A program made the translations under genes and the position numbers. 64,000 nucleotides of DNA from Erwinia aphidicola (lineage in GTDB: Bacteria; Pseudomonadota; Gammaproteobacteria; Enterobacterales; Enterobacteriaceae), in assembly GCF_014773485.1 (NCBI RefSeq), contig NZ_JACXBP010000004.1, positions 186,001 to 250,000 on the forward strand. Direction: 5' to 3'. The notes beneath the pieces were generated by a model that saw only the letters and a list, made by a program, of their open reading frames with translations, was not told where the DNA came from and did not search any database. Positions 1 through 8,154 of this stretch are shown here, in pieces; within the stretch, counting starts at the first letter, position 1; each line of letters begins with the position of its first letter.

Positions 1-977
1 ACGGGGTCGCGGAACCACTGGCTGAACGCCTGGCTTCCGGCATTCAGAGCAGCATTTAACGACAGCGAAGGGTAGAAGCTCAGCCGCGAGGCGTCATAGC
101 CCGCCAGTGCCGCGCGCAGGCGTGACTCAGCCGCCTGAATATCGGGGCGATGGGCAATCACCTGCAGCGGCGTTTTTTCCCGCACCGGCACGCGCTGGCT
201 GGGCAGCAGGAAGGCGGCCTCCGCCGTGTGCTGCTCCGCAGGGCGGTTAAGCAGCAGCGCCAGCGCATTGCGCGCGTTTTCACGCTGTTGCTGCAGCGTG
301 CGCAGCTGGTTCTGATGCTCAATCAGCGCCTGCTGAGAGAGCAGCACATCCAGCTGTCCGACCTTGCCTGCCCGGAACCAGGATGCCACCTGCTGCGCCG
401 TCTGTTGCGAGATCGCCAGGCTTTGTTGCCGGTTGCGGATCTGCTGGTTGTAGAGGGCAATGTTCCAGTAAAGCTGCGCGGTGGTGCCAATGGTGGAGAG
501 CACCGTGGCCTGATAGTCCTCAGCGCTGGCGACGGCCTGCCATTCGCTTTGCTCGCGAACACGCGCCAGCTTGCCCCACAGATCCAGCTCGTAGCTCAGG
601 CTTAACTGGCTGCTGTAGCTCTCGCTGGTCGCGGCGGCGCCGCGCAGGTGCTGGCTGTTGCTGGCACTGCCGGTCAGCTCCACGTTCGGCGACAGGTTAG
701 TGGCGGTTAGCCCGGCGGCCACGCGCGCCTGCTGCAGGGTAATGGCCGCGGCGGCCACATCGTTATTACTGGTCAGAACCTGCGTGATGATGCGCGACAG
801 CGTGGGGTCGTCGAAACGTTCCCACCAGTTGTCATACCGCCGATCGAACCGATCGGACCGATCCACAGCGGGCCAGCGCTCGGGCAGTGAAAGCAGCGGG
901 CGCTGATAGTCACTCTTGCCGAGGTGACCGCAGCCGCTCAGCAGCAATATCGCGGTAAGTAAGGCGGGGATCTTCAT
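1..977 (-). CDS. outer-membrane efflux lipoprotein (TolC/NodT family), 3' end cut by window edge
   Basis: Reading leftward from an ATG at 977, the protein begins MKIPALLTAILLLSGCGH, a lipoprotein signal with lipobox LSGC. The N-terminal RWPAV...YDNWWERFDDPTL and the long Gln/Ala-rich helices (TLQQARVAAGL, SYELDLWGKL, ALALLLNRPAE, HRPDIQAAESRLRAA) are typical of the outer-membrane factors that complete tripartite pumps. About 325 residues are present and the frame is still open at base 1, so the C terminus lies outside the window. Its ATG overlaps the macB stop (ATGA), which implies translational coupling. It is probably the dedicated exit duct for the MacA/MacB pair and perhaps for the peptide exporter upstream. 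The family is certain; the substrate is inferred from the neighbours. Confidence 0.9.
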   Translation of the reverse strand, partial: MKIPALLTAILLLSGCGHLGKSDYQRPLLSLPERWPAVDRSDRFDRRYDNWWERFDDPTLSRIITQVLTSNNDVAAAAITLQQARVAAGLTATNLSPNVELTGSASNSQHLRGAAATSESYSSQLSLSYELDLWGKLARVREQSEWQAVASAEDYQATVLSTIGTTAQLYWNIALYNQQIRNRQQSLAISQQTAQQVASWFRAGKVGQLDVLLSQQALIEHQNQLRTLQQQRENARNALALLLNRPAEQHTAEAAFLLPSQRVPVREKTPLQVIAHRPDIQAAESRLRAALAGYDASRLSFYPSLSLNAALNAGSQAFSQWFRDP

Positions 978-2905
978 TCTCGCGCCAGCGCCTCCATCGG
1001 GTTAAGTCGGGCAGCTCTGCGCGCCGGAAAATAGCCGAACGTCACTCCAATAGCCGCGGAAAACAGGCAGGCGATGACCAGCGGGAAGAGGGTAAAAACC
1101 ATCGTGAACTCATCCGTTATCAGTGAAAACAGCGTACCTACCAGCCACGAACCGGCGATGCCTGCCAGCCCGCCCAGCACGCAGATGGTGACGGCCTCGA
1201 TCAGAAACTGATTCATAATGTCCGACGGCCGCGCACCGACAGACAGGCGAATGCCGATTTCATGGGTGCGTTCCGTAACCGATACCAGCATGATATTCAT
1301 GACGCCGACGCCGCCGACCAGCAGCGAAATAGCGGCAATCGCCGTAATCAGCAGCGACATCGAGTCCGAGGTTTTTTGCAGCGCCGTTGCCAGCTTATCG
1401 TCGGTCTGGGTAAAAAAATCCTTTTTGCCATGACTGCGTACCAGATGATCCACCGCTCTGCGCGTCGCTTCGGCGGGCTTCAGCGTCTCCTGAAAGCGCA
1501 GAGTGATGGCTTCGAGCGGTTTGTCGCCGGTGATGCGCTGCTGTAGCGAGGTGTAGGGTATCCAGCCGCTGACAAAACCGCCGATCATCTTCGGCCCGGG
1601 GCGTGAGGCCACGCCGATCACGCGCCACGGCGCCCCGGCAATCTGTACGATCTTCCCTAGCGGATCTTCACCATCCGGAAAGAGGGCATCACGGCCGGTT
1701 TCATCAAGGATCAACACCGGTTCGCTTTCAGCCACATCCCGTGCGCCAAAGCCGTGTCCCTGTACGAACTGCAGTCCCTGTAAGGCAAAGTAGTTCTGCG
1801 ACACGCCGTTCAGCATGACGGAAGCGTCGTAGCCTTTGCGCACGGCTGTCGTCATGCTGCTCAGCAGCGGGGAGACGCCCACCACCCACGGGAGTTTTTC
1901 CAGGCTGCTGACATCATCCATTGACAGAGCACGTGTCATATCCGGGCGCTGATTGCCCCAGCCGCTACCGGGATGGATTTCCAGCGTGGTGGTGCCGAAC
2001 TTACCAATTTCATTCATGATGGTCTGACGGGCGCCTTCACCCACGGCCATGGAGGAGACAACGGAGGAGATGCCGATAATAATCCCCAGCATGGAGAGAA
2101 AGGCGCGCATGCGGTGCCCGCGCAGGGCGCGCCAGGCCATGCGGAAAGATTCCGTCAGACTGCGCGTCAGCGAGGCACGCCCGTTATCCTGCTCAGGCAG
2201 GGAGACGGGCGTAGCTGGCCGGGTCTGACGGGCATCTTTGATGATTCTGCCGTCGCGGATCTCAATCACCCGCTGCGCCTGGCGGGCAATCTGGTGGTCA
2301 TGGGTGACGATAATCACCGTGTGACCTGCGGCATGAAGCTGATGCAGTACGTCCATCAGGGCTTTGCCGCTGACGCTATCGAGCGCACCGGTCGGCTCGT
2401 CGGCGAGGATGACCTGCGCCCCGTTGATTAACGCCCTGCAGATGCTGACGCGCTGCTGCTGACCGCCTGAAAGCTGGGTCGGGCGATGATGAAGACGTTC
2501 GCTCAGGCCCAGCTTGTCTGCCAGGGAATGAATACGGGCGTAGCGCTCTTTTTCCGGCATCGCGGTATACAGCGCCGGCATGGCGATATTCTCTTCCGCC
2601 GTCAGATAGGGCATTAAGTGGTAGCGCTGAAAAATAAAGCCCAGATAGCGACTGCGCAGTTCGGCAAGATGCTGGCTGTCGGCCAGGTGTACCGCCGCGC
2701 CATCGATCAGCACCTCGCCGGAGGTCGGGCGGTCCAGGCAGCCAATGATATTCATCAGGGTAGATTTACCGGAACCGGAAGCGCCGACGATGGCCACCAT
2801 CTCCCCGTGCCCAATGGTGAGTGAGATATCGCTTAACACCGGTAGGGTTTGCGTTCCGGCACGAAACGCCCGGCAGACATGGCGTAAGATGATTATGGGT
2901 TCCAT
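974..2905 (-). CDS. macB: MacB-type ABC transporter (ATPase-FtsX permease fusion)
   Basis: The 643-residue protein has an N-terminal ATPase with Walker A GASGSGKST at residues 41-49, signature LSGGQQQR near 145 and Walker B ILADEPTGALD near 165. It then has four predicted membrane helices (one near 270, three after about 520) around a large periplasmic domain and an FtsX-like end (MNIMLVSVTERTHEIGIRLSVGA, PARRAARLNPMEALA). MacB acts as a mechanotransducer that pushes periplasmic substrates through MacA and a TolC-type channel; known cargoes are macrolides, enterotoxin, lipopeptides and siderophores. It starts 3 nt after macA. In this operon the likely cargo is the small Cys-rich peptide or its modified form. 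That cargo is an inference, since orthodox macAB loci carry no peptide genes. Confidence 0.95.
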   Translation of the reverse strand: MEPIIILRHVCRAFRAGTQTLPVLSDISLTIGHGEMVAIVGASGSGKSTLMNIIGCLDRPTSGEVLIDGAAVHLADSQHLAELRSRYLGFIFQRYHLMPYLTAEENIAMPALYTAMPEKERYARIHSLADKLGLSERLHHRPTQLSGGQQQRVSICRALINGAQVILADEPTGALDSVSGKALMDVLHQLHAAGHTVIIVTHDHQIARQAQRVIEIRDGRIIKDARQTRPATPVSLPEQDNGRASLTRSLTESFRMAWRALRGHRMRAFLSMLGIIIGISSVVSSMAVGEGARQTIMNEIGKFGTTTLEIHPGSGWGNQRPDMTRALSMDDVSSLEKLPWVVGVSPLLSSMTTAVRKGYDASVMLNGVSQNYFALQGLQFVQGHGFGARDVAESEPVLILDETGRDALFPDGEDPLGKIVQIAGAPWRVIGVASRPGPKMIGGFVSGWIPYTSLQQRITGDKPLEAITLRFQETLKPAEATRRAVDHLVRSHGKKDFFTQTDDKLATALQKTSDSMSLLITAIAAISLLVGGVGVMNIMLVSVTERTHEIGIRLSVGARPSDIMNQFLIEAVTICVLGGLAGIAGSWLVGTLFSLITDEFTMVFTLFPLVIACLFSAAIGVTFGYFPARRAARLNPMEALARE

Positions 2906-2908
2906 GGA

Positions 2909-4060
2909 TTACGCCTGGCCTCCGTCCGGGGTCAGTGCCACCCGATCGCCGGGCTGAGCCCCCGCCAGCACTTCGGCGTACTGACGGTCGGAGATGCCAA
3001 TCTGTACGGTGCGCGAGTAGAGTTTGCCGTGATTAAAGACGCGGATGCGGTAGTGGTTGGCCTCCAGCGGCTGCCCCAGTGCGGCCAGCGGAATGCGCAG
3101 CACGTTGTTCGCTTCAGCAATGCGGATAAACACCTGAGCCGTCATCGAAGTTTTCAGCTCGCGGTCGGCGTTCGGCACGGTAAAGGTGCCGGTGTAATAG
3201 ACCGCAGAGGCCTGCTGATTGGTGCTATTTCCCCGGCTGTTTTGCTCTTCCAGCGCCTCCTGGGGGGCCGGCTGCACGTAGCCCATCTCACTGTCGTAGC
3301 GTTTGTCGGGATTGGCGATAACGTAAAACTGCAGCGGCTGGCCAGGATGGATCTTCTGAATATCCGCTTCGGAAATGCGCGTCTGTACCTGCATGGTGTC
3401 GAGATCGGCCAGCACCAGGATCGTCGGTGCGGTTTGCGACGACACAATCGTCTGCCCTTCGCGTGTCACAATACCGAGTACCTCGCCGTCCATTGGGGCG
3501 ACGATGCGGGTATAGCCAAGGTTCGCGTTGGCCGTTTTCACCGCCATTTCACCCTGCACAATCAGCGCGTCGTTTACCGCAATTTGCTGCTGCTGCGCAT
3601 CGTACTGTGCCTTCGCCTGTTCAAATTCACTGCGAATGCCGGAGCCATCGCGCATCATCATCTTCTGCCGCTGATACTCCTGGCGGTAGCGCAGCAGCGT
3701 GGCTTGCGCCGCCAGCTTCTGCGCCTTCGCGCTGGCTAACTGCGCCAGCGCATTGTTCAGTTCTGACTCCTGGAGAGTGGGATCGATCTCTGCCAGCAGC
3801 TGGCCTTTACGCACAGTGTCACCCTGCTGCACGTAGAGCTTGCGCAGCTGGCCATTCACCTGGGCTCCGACGTTAACCTGCACGGCGGGTTTCAGTATGC
3901 CGGTAACCATGACTATTTTTGTGATGTCACCACGTTCAAGCGTTTCAAGCTGAAGGCTTTCCTGTGGGGAAGATGAGGTGTCGAAGGCTGCAATGGCGGC
4001 GAGGGTCACGGCTATCGCCAGCACACAGCCTGTCGCTATCCAACGGGGTCTAAGCTTCAC
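2909..4060 (-). CDS. macA: MacA-type periplasmic adaptor (membrane fusion protein)
   Basis: The 383-residue protein has an N-terminal membrane anchor (WIATGCVLAIAVTLAAIAA) and a first lipoyl half (VGAQVNGQLRKLYVQQGDTVRKGQ around 67-90). An alpha-hairpin rich in Gln and Ala follows at about 100-175, then a second lipoyl half (TRIVAPMDGEVLGIVTREGQ) and beta-barrel and membrane-proximal domains. This is the HlyD/RND adaptor layout, with MacA-specific features in the C-terminal part. It overlaps the end of the ABC exporter gene by 11 nt and lies 3 nt before macB. No separate CvaA/HlyD partner exists for the C39 exporter, so this adaptor might serve both transporters, which would be unusual. The adaptor function is certain; sharing is speculative. 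Confidence 0.93.
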   Translation of the reverse strand: MKLRPRWIATGCVLAIAVTLAAIAAFDTSSSPQESLQLETLERGDITKIVMVTGILKPAVQVNVGAQVNGQLRKLYVQQGDTVRKGQLLAEIDPTLQESELNNALAQLASAKAQKLAAQATLLRYRQEYQRQKMMMRDGSGIRSEFEQAKAQYDAQQQQIAVNDALIVQGEMAVKTANANLGYTRIVAPMDGEVLGIVTREGQTIVSSQTAPTILVLADLDTMQVQTRISEADIQKIHPGQPLQFYVIANPDKRYDSEMGYVQPAPQEALEEQNSRGNSTNQQASAVYYTGTFTVPNADRELKTSMTAQVFIRIAEANNVLRIPLAALGQPLEANHYRIRVFNHGKLYSRTVQIGISDRQYAEVLAGAQPGDRVALTPDGGQA

Positions 4061-6167
4061 GTCGCGGCTCCTGTGGCGTCAGTTGGCCTTCAGCGAGACG
4101 ATAAACGCGATGAAAACCGGACATCACCTGTTCGCTATGGGTCACGACAATCAACGATTTTCCGTGGCGCTGACAGTGGGCGTGGAGGGCCGCCATCACG
4201 ATGGCTGCCGTTTCGTCGTCAAGATTGGCGGTCGGTTCATCAAGCAGCAGAACCGGGCGCGAGCTGTACATCGCCCGCGCCAGCAGCAGGCGCTGACGTT
4301 GCCCCAGCGACAGTGCGGCATGGCTTTCGCGGATCAGGGCATTAATCCCACCGGGCAAGCCGCGCACCGCCTCCCCGAGCGCAAGCGACTCCAGCAGTGC
4401 CTCAATGCGCTGCTGGTCGCGCTCGCGGTAGGCGGCGTCAAACAGGGTAATGTTTTCGCGTACGGAGGCGTTAAACAGGATATCTTCCTGGCTTTGCAGG
4501 CAGACAAACTGCGCCAGCTGCTGGCGAGGTAGCGGAATATCACCGGCATAGCAGGTGCCCGCCTGCGGCGAAAACAGCCCGGCAATCAGCCGCAGTAAGG
4601 TGCTTTTCCCCGCGCCGGACTCACCGAAAATGGCTATCTGCTCACCGGCCGCCAGAGAGAAAGAGACCGAGTCGAGAATCGTTTTTTCCGCATCCCAGGC
4701 ATAGCGGATGGCCTCAAAGTGGAGATGTGGCGGGCTGTGCGCCAGGACCGGTTCGGGCGGGGCGGCTTCTGCACCGTTTTCCGCTGGCAGAAACAGGCTG
4801 TGCGCGCGGCCGTCAATGATGTGCAGCTGAGACTTCTGGATCACCGAGTAGAAGATGCGCGTAATGTATGAGGTAAAGATCTGGCGCAGAAAGCTGTAGG
4901 CAAAAAAATCGCCCAGCGAGATCAGCTTGCTGTGGACCATGGGCAGCACCAGCAGCATAAAAATCACCATCTCTATGCTGCCCGTCAGCTGGTAAAGCCC
5001 CTCTTTTACCTGCTGATAGATTTTTTGCCGCTGCAGGCAGGAGAACAGATCGCGGCTATAGGCAGCAAAGGCGATCTGGCGCTGGCTCTCCAGCCCGGCG
5101 GTTTTGACCGTCAGAACGCCCTGTAACGTCTCCATAAAGAAATCGTTCAGTGCCGCTCCCTTCAGCTGTAGCTGCTGGGTGTACCAGCGATCGCGGATCA
5201 CCGCCCAGATGCTGATCAGGCCCATGACCGTCACGCCGACGGCAGAAATGGCCGCCAGCAGGGGGGCGATCCAGAACATGATGGCAAGGGAGATGACGGC
5301 GATCACCCAGTCGGAGCGCAGACTGTTGTCGAGCTCGATCTTTTGTAGCATTCCCGACTGCCAGGCGGTGAAACGGCTGAAAATCTCCCCCGGCGCGCGC
5401 TTTTCAAAAAAGCGCAGCGGGTTGTTCAGCAGACGCGAGAAGCCGAGGCTGCTGTTGATCAGCACGAAGCGTTTGATAAACCTTTCGCTGACGATCCTGA
5501 CACCCATTGCCATCAGCGTGGAGACAATAAACGCCACGATAAATGCCCCGTAGGGGAAGGTGTCGCTCCCGGTACTGGAGAAGGCCTGGTTAATCGCGTT
5601 GCTCACCATCGTTGGCATCAGAAACAGGCTAAGCGACACCAGAAAAGTCAGCAGCATCAGCCGGTAGATCCCCGGTACGGCGGCGGTCTCCTTCAGGCTC
5701 ATAGCACGCGGCGCGCGCGGCGCTTTGCTCTGCGGGGGTTCTGCGATCGGAGCGGCCAGATGCGTGTCGGGATCGACAATCAGGGCATAGCCGCTGATCT
5801 CCTGCTTCAGCGCCGCCAGCGGCAGCCACTGCTCTCCTATCGCCGGATTCATCACGCAGGCATGATTGCCTTTGCGGTAAGCCAGCAGCACAAAGTGGCT
5901 GGCACCGTAGTGCAAAATGGCCGGTAGCGGCAGATCCCGCAGCTCAGCATGTTCAAACAGGACCGGCGTAGTGGCCACGCCCAGGCGGGCCATCATCTTC
6001 ATCAGTGCATCAAGTGAGGTGCCGTGATCGGAAGCCGGAAACAGCTCGCGCAGGGTTTCCAGAGAGACGCGCTGCCCCTGGGTTTGGGCCAGCATCGCCA
6101 CACAGGCGAGACCGCACTCGTTGGTCTCTTCCTGAAAAATAACATCGGGGATCGTCGTTTTCATCAT
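4050..6167 (-). CDS. peptidase-domain (C39) ABC exporter of double-glycine peptides
   Basis: This 705-residue protein has a C39 peptidase at about 1-135, a six-helix ABC membrane domain at about 165-450 and an ATPase at about 470-700. In the peptidase, Q12 (oxyanion) and E17-C18-G19 (catalytic Cys) are present, and H91 in SHFVLLAY is the catalytic His. The third triad position reads N107 (MNPAIG) where most family members have Asp. The ATPase has Walker A GESGAGKST, signature LSLGQRQR and Walker B LLLDEPTANLD. Such proteins cut a leader after Gly-Gly and export the peptide (CvaB and lactococcin type). It lies 5 nt after the acyltransferase gene and overlaps macA. The obvious substrate is the IIGG-leader peptide at 7869-8066. 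Confidence 0.93.
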   Translation of the reverse strand: MMKTTIPDVIFQEETNECGLACVAMLAQTQGQRVSLETLRELFPASDHGTSLDALMKMMARLGVATTPVLFEHAELRDLPLPAILHYGASHFVLLAYRKGNHACVMNPAIGEQWLPLAALKQEISGYALIVDPDTHLAAPIAEPPQSKAPRAPRAMSLKETAAVPGIYRLMLLTFLVSLSLFLMPTMVSNAINQAFSSTGSDTFPYGAFIVAFIVSTLMAMGVRIVSERFIKRFVLINSSLGFSRLLNNPLRFFEKRAPGEIFSRFTAWQSGMLQKIELDNSLRSDWVIAVISLAIMFWIAPLLAAISAVGVTVMGLISIWAVIRDRWYTQQLQLKGAALNDFFMETLQGVLTVKTAGLESQRQIAFAAYSRDLFSCLQRQKIYQQVKEGLYQLTGSIEMVIFMLLVLPMVHSKLISLGDFFAYSFLRQIFTSYITRIFYSVIQKSQLHIIDGRAHSLFLPAENGAEAAPPEPVLAHSPPHLHFEAIRYAWDAEKTILDSVSFSLAAGEQIAIFGESGAGKSTLLRLIAGLFSPQAGTCYAGDIPLPRQQLAQFVCLQSQEDILFNASVRENITLFDAAYRERDQQRIEALLESLALGEAVRGLPGGINALIRESHAALSLGQRQRLLLARAMYSSRPVLLLDEPTANLDDETAAIVMAALHAHCQRHGKSLIVVTHSEQVMSGFHRVYRLAEGQLTPQEPRREA

Positions 6168-6172
6168 GATGT

Positions 6173-7132
6173 TCAGTGATTAATAAAATAGAGAGAGTGG
6201 TTGTGCCAGAGCAACCAGTCCTGGGGACGGGTTCGCAGCGTCTGTTCGATAATGCCAGGCAGGGCGCCGGGCACCGCTTTAGCCGCCACGGGGGCATGAA
6301 TATGGATATGCAGGCCGCGATCGTAATAGAGATGATAAAAAACCACCTGGGCGGAGATGGCAGCAGACAGGCGTACCACGCCGTTGTGTAACTTTGCCGC
6401 GCGTCCAAACAGACGGCAGGGCAGCTTAGCCGCCAGCGCGCCCTCTGCCTGCAGGGTATAGTCCGGAGAAATATCCGGGAAAATGATCATATTCTGCTGA
6501 CCCTCGATGACGTCGTTCAGCAGCGACATCAGATCGCCAGCCAGCGCCTTATTCTGCTGATGAATTGAGCAGTAGGAGAGCTGGATCCCACCCAGCGCCC
6601 GCGTGTGGCGGTTATAGCGCGCCGCACTGGCGGAGACGACCACGCTGGCTCTCCCCGGCGTCACGCTGGCGCCCACCATCGCGGCCAGCACATCGGAGAC
6701 GGAGTGTAACGGCGCGAGAATAATCGGGTGCTTTTCGCGGTGCAGCGGTGCGACTACCGCATCAAGCTGTCTGGCGCAGCGCTGGATCTGCTGCAGAAGT
6801 GCCGGGTTCTGTCCCCAGGTGGCCGCTTCTTCCAGCAGGCGACGGCGCACCGCAATCCACGCGGCGTTGATCTTCTCAGTCTGCCCCGTCAGACAGCGGT
6901 AGTTCTCGGTTGCCACCGCATTTTGCAAACGCCAGCCCCGGCCGACAATACGCAGTGCACAGAGCGCCCTGGCGACCGCGAGTAGCGCGGGCAGATAGCC
7001 GTATCGCAAAATTTTGCGCAGTATCACCATGGCCGCGCGCGACCCCAGACTGCGTAATGCAGCAGTCCGCTCAACGCCATTTCTGACGCTAAAGACGATA
7101 CGGATCAACAGAAGCTTCAGCACCGGGATCAC
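6173..7132 (-). CDS. LpxL/HtrB-like acyltransferase in peptide cluster
   Basis: The 319-residue protein shows the layout of the lysophospholipid/lipid A acyltransferase family. There is a hydrophobic N terminus (LRYGYLPALLAVARALCAL) and a likely catalytic block ILAPLHSVSDVLAAM, where His is followed by an acid four residues later instead of the usual five. Further family marks are MIIFPDISPD and a C-terminal QDWLLWHNH that resembles the QWLW(I/L)H motif. It overlaps the upstream thioredoxin-fold gene (ATGA) and precedes the exporter by 5 nt. A lipid A enzyme has no obvious role here, so acylation of the exported peptide, or a lipid change giving self-protection, are both possible. The family call is moderately sure and the role is unknown. 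Confidence 0.7.
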   Translation of the reverse strand: MIPVLKLLLIRIVFSVRNGVERTAALRSLGSRAAMVILRKILRYGYLPALLAVARALCALRIVGRGWRLQNAVATENYRCLTGQTEKINAAWIAVRRRLLEEAATWGQNPALLQQIQRCARQLDAVVAPLHREKHPIILAPLHSVSDVLAAMVGASVTPGRASVVVSASAARYNRHTRALGGIQLSYCSIHQQNKALAGDLMSLLNDVIEGQQNMIIFPDISPDYTLQAEGALAAKLPCRLFGRAAKLHNGVVRLSAAISAQVVFYHLYYDRGLHIHIHAPVAAKAVPGALPGIIEQTLRTRPQDWLLWHNHSLYFINH

Positions 7133-7806
7133 TTATCCTCGCTGAGCAGTTGCCGCATTCGGTCGGCAAACGCCGGGAAATCGCGATCCTGAGCGACGAC
7201 GTAACGCCGGTTAATAATAAAAATTGGCGTGGAGCGGATAGCGTAATGGCGGGTCACCTCCGCCATATAGTTCAGGCGGTTTTTTACTGCGTCACTCTGA
7301 CTGACACGATGATATTCCCCTACGTCGATATTATTTTTTGTTAGCCAGGCTTCAAGCGCTTCGCCATCGCTGAGGTTAATATTGCGCGTAATGATGGCGT
7401 TATAGGCGCTGTCGCGATACTTCTCTTCAATACCCATCTCCTCCAGCGTGGCAAATAGCGGAGCGTAGACGGCCAGGCCATTATCGTCGCTGGTGATGTG
7501 AATCGCTTTGAACTGGCTTCCCGCCGGCAGCGAACGTGCGAATTCGGCGAGATTATCTTCATTCGCGGCACAGTAGTGGCAGCCAAGAGACATCACCTCA
7601 ATAATGGTTTTGTTGTCCTTAATAGGGCTGTTTTTAACCTCTTCATCGCTGACCTCACGAAAAGCTTGCGTCTGGTTAACGTCAGAGGAAAAGGTATTAA
7701 ACACAAACAGGTGATAGCACAGTACGGTTATCAGTACAGAGATTATTATCAGCAACAGGGAATAGCCGATAAATGTGCGGCGCTTAATCTGGATAGTCAT
7801 CTTCAT
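7129..7806 (-). CDS. membrane-anchored DsbA-like thiol-disulfide protein
   Basis: The 225-residue protein has one N-terminal membrane helix (FIGYSLLLIIISVLITVLCY), then a periplasmic thioredoxin fold. CHYC is the active site (EVMSLGCHYCAANED, residues about 73-85) and STPIFIINRRYVV carries the cis-proline. The insert between them is helical, as in DsbA/DsbG-like proteins. It follows the Cys-rich peptide gene after a terminator-like hairpin and overlaps the acyltransferase start. The obvious role is forming or isomerising disulfides in the cluster's peptide, which has five cysteines, or keeping them reduced for another modification. The start could be the ATG at 7806 or the next Met two codons on. 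Confidence 0.8.
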   Translation of the reverse strand: MKMTIQIKRRTFIGYSLLLIIISVLITVLCYHLFVFNTFSSDVNQTQAFREVSDEEVKNSPIKDNKTIIEVMSLGCHYCAANEDNLAEFARSLPAGSQFKAIHITSDDNGLAVYAPLFATLEEMGIEEKYRDSAYNAIITRNINLSDGEALEAWLTKNNIDVGEYHRVSQSDAVKNRLNYMAEVTRHYAIRSTPIFIINRRYVVAQDRDFPAFADRMRQLLSEDK

Positions 7807-7820
7807 CTCGTTATGAAACA

Positions 7821-7853
7821 GAAAAATACCCGGAAAAGAGTGACTCCGGGTAT
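7821..7853 (-). terminator. intrinsic terminator/attenuator after the peptide gene
   Basis: A 9-bp inverted repeat (ATACCCGGA/TCCGGGTAT on the minus strand, arms 7845-7853 and 7826-7834) is followed by TTTTTC. It lies between the peptide gene and the DsbA-like gene. Partial termination here would give more peptide mRNA than exporter mRNA, as is common in bacteriocin operons. Confidence 0.7.
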
Positions 7854-7868
7854 TAGCCCTTCAAGGGT

Positions 7869-8066
7869 TTAGTTCAACACGCCACAATTGCTGCTGGCCG
7901 CATCTTTTGAGGTGCTGGAAATAACCGTACCGTGCTTATCGGTGCAGGTTGTTACCAGCTTACAGGACTTCACGCTCCCTGATGTAATCAGCTGATAGGT
8001 GCTTTCACAGGTCTTACAGGTGCCACCAATAATGCGTGCGGCTTCAACAGCGGTCACTTTTTTCAT
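7869..8066 (-). CDS. small Cys-rich double-glycine-leader peptide (DUF4762-like; candidate microcin or signal)
   Basis: A 65-residue product starts MKKVTAVEAARIIGG, a 15-residue leader ending in Gly-Gly, the cut site of C39 peptidases. The mature part of 50 residues is rich in Ser, Thr and Lys and has cysteines at 17, 20, 35, 41 and 61, with few hydrophobic residues. The start is supported by a purine-rich site (AAGGAAATAAAG on the minus strand) just upstream. From memory it resembles the family called DUF4762, which I could not check. It heads the export cluster. It could be a class II microcin-like toxin, a signalling peptide or a peptide that is later acylated. No immunity gene was recognised. 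Confidence 0.75.
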   Translation of the reverse strand: MKKVTAVEAARIIGGTCKTCESTYQLITSGSVKSCKLVTTCTDKHGTVISSTSKDAASSNCGVLN

Positions 8067-8154
8067 CTTTATTTCCTTACTTTAGGTTGATTTTGCAGAC
8101 AGGTGCTGCGCGATACCGACGGAAAACCCGGCGGTAAATATCGAATTTATTGCT

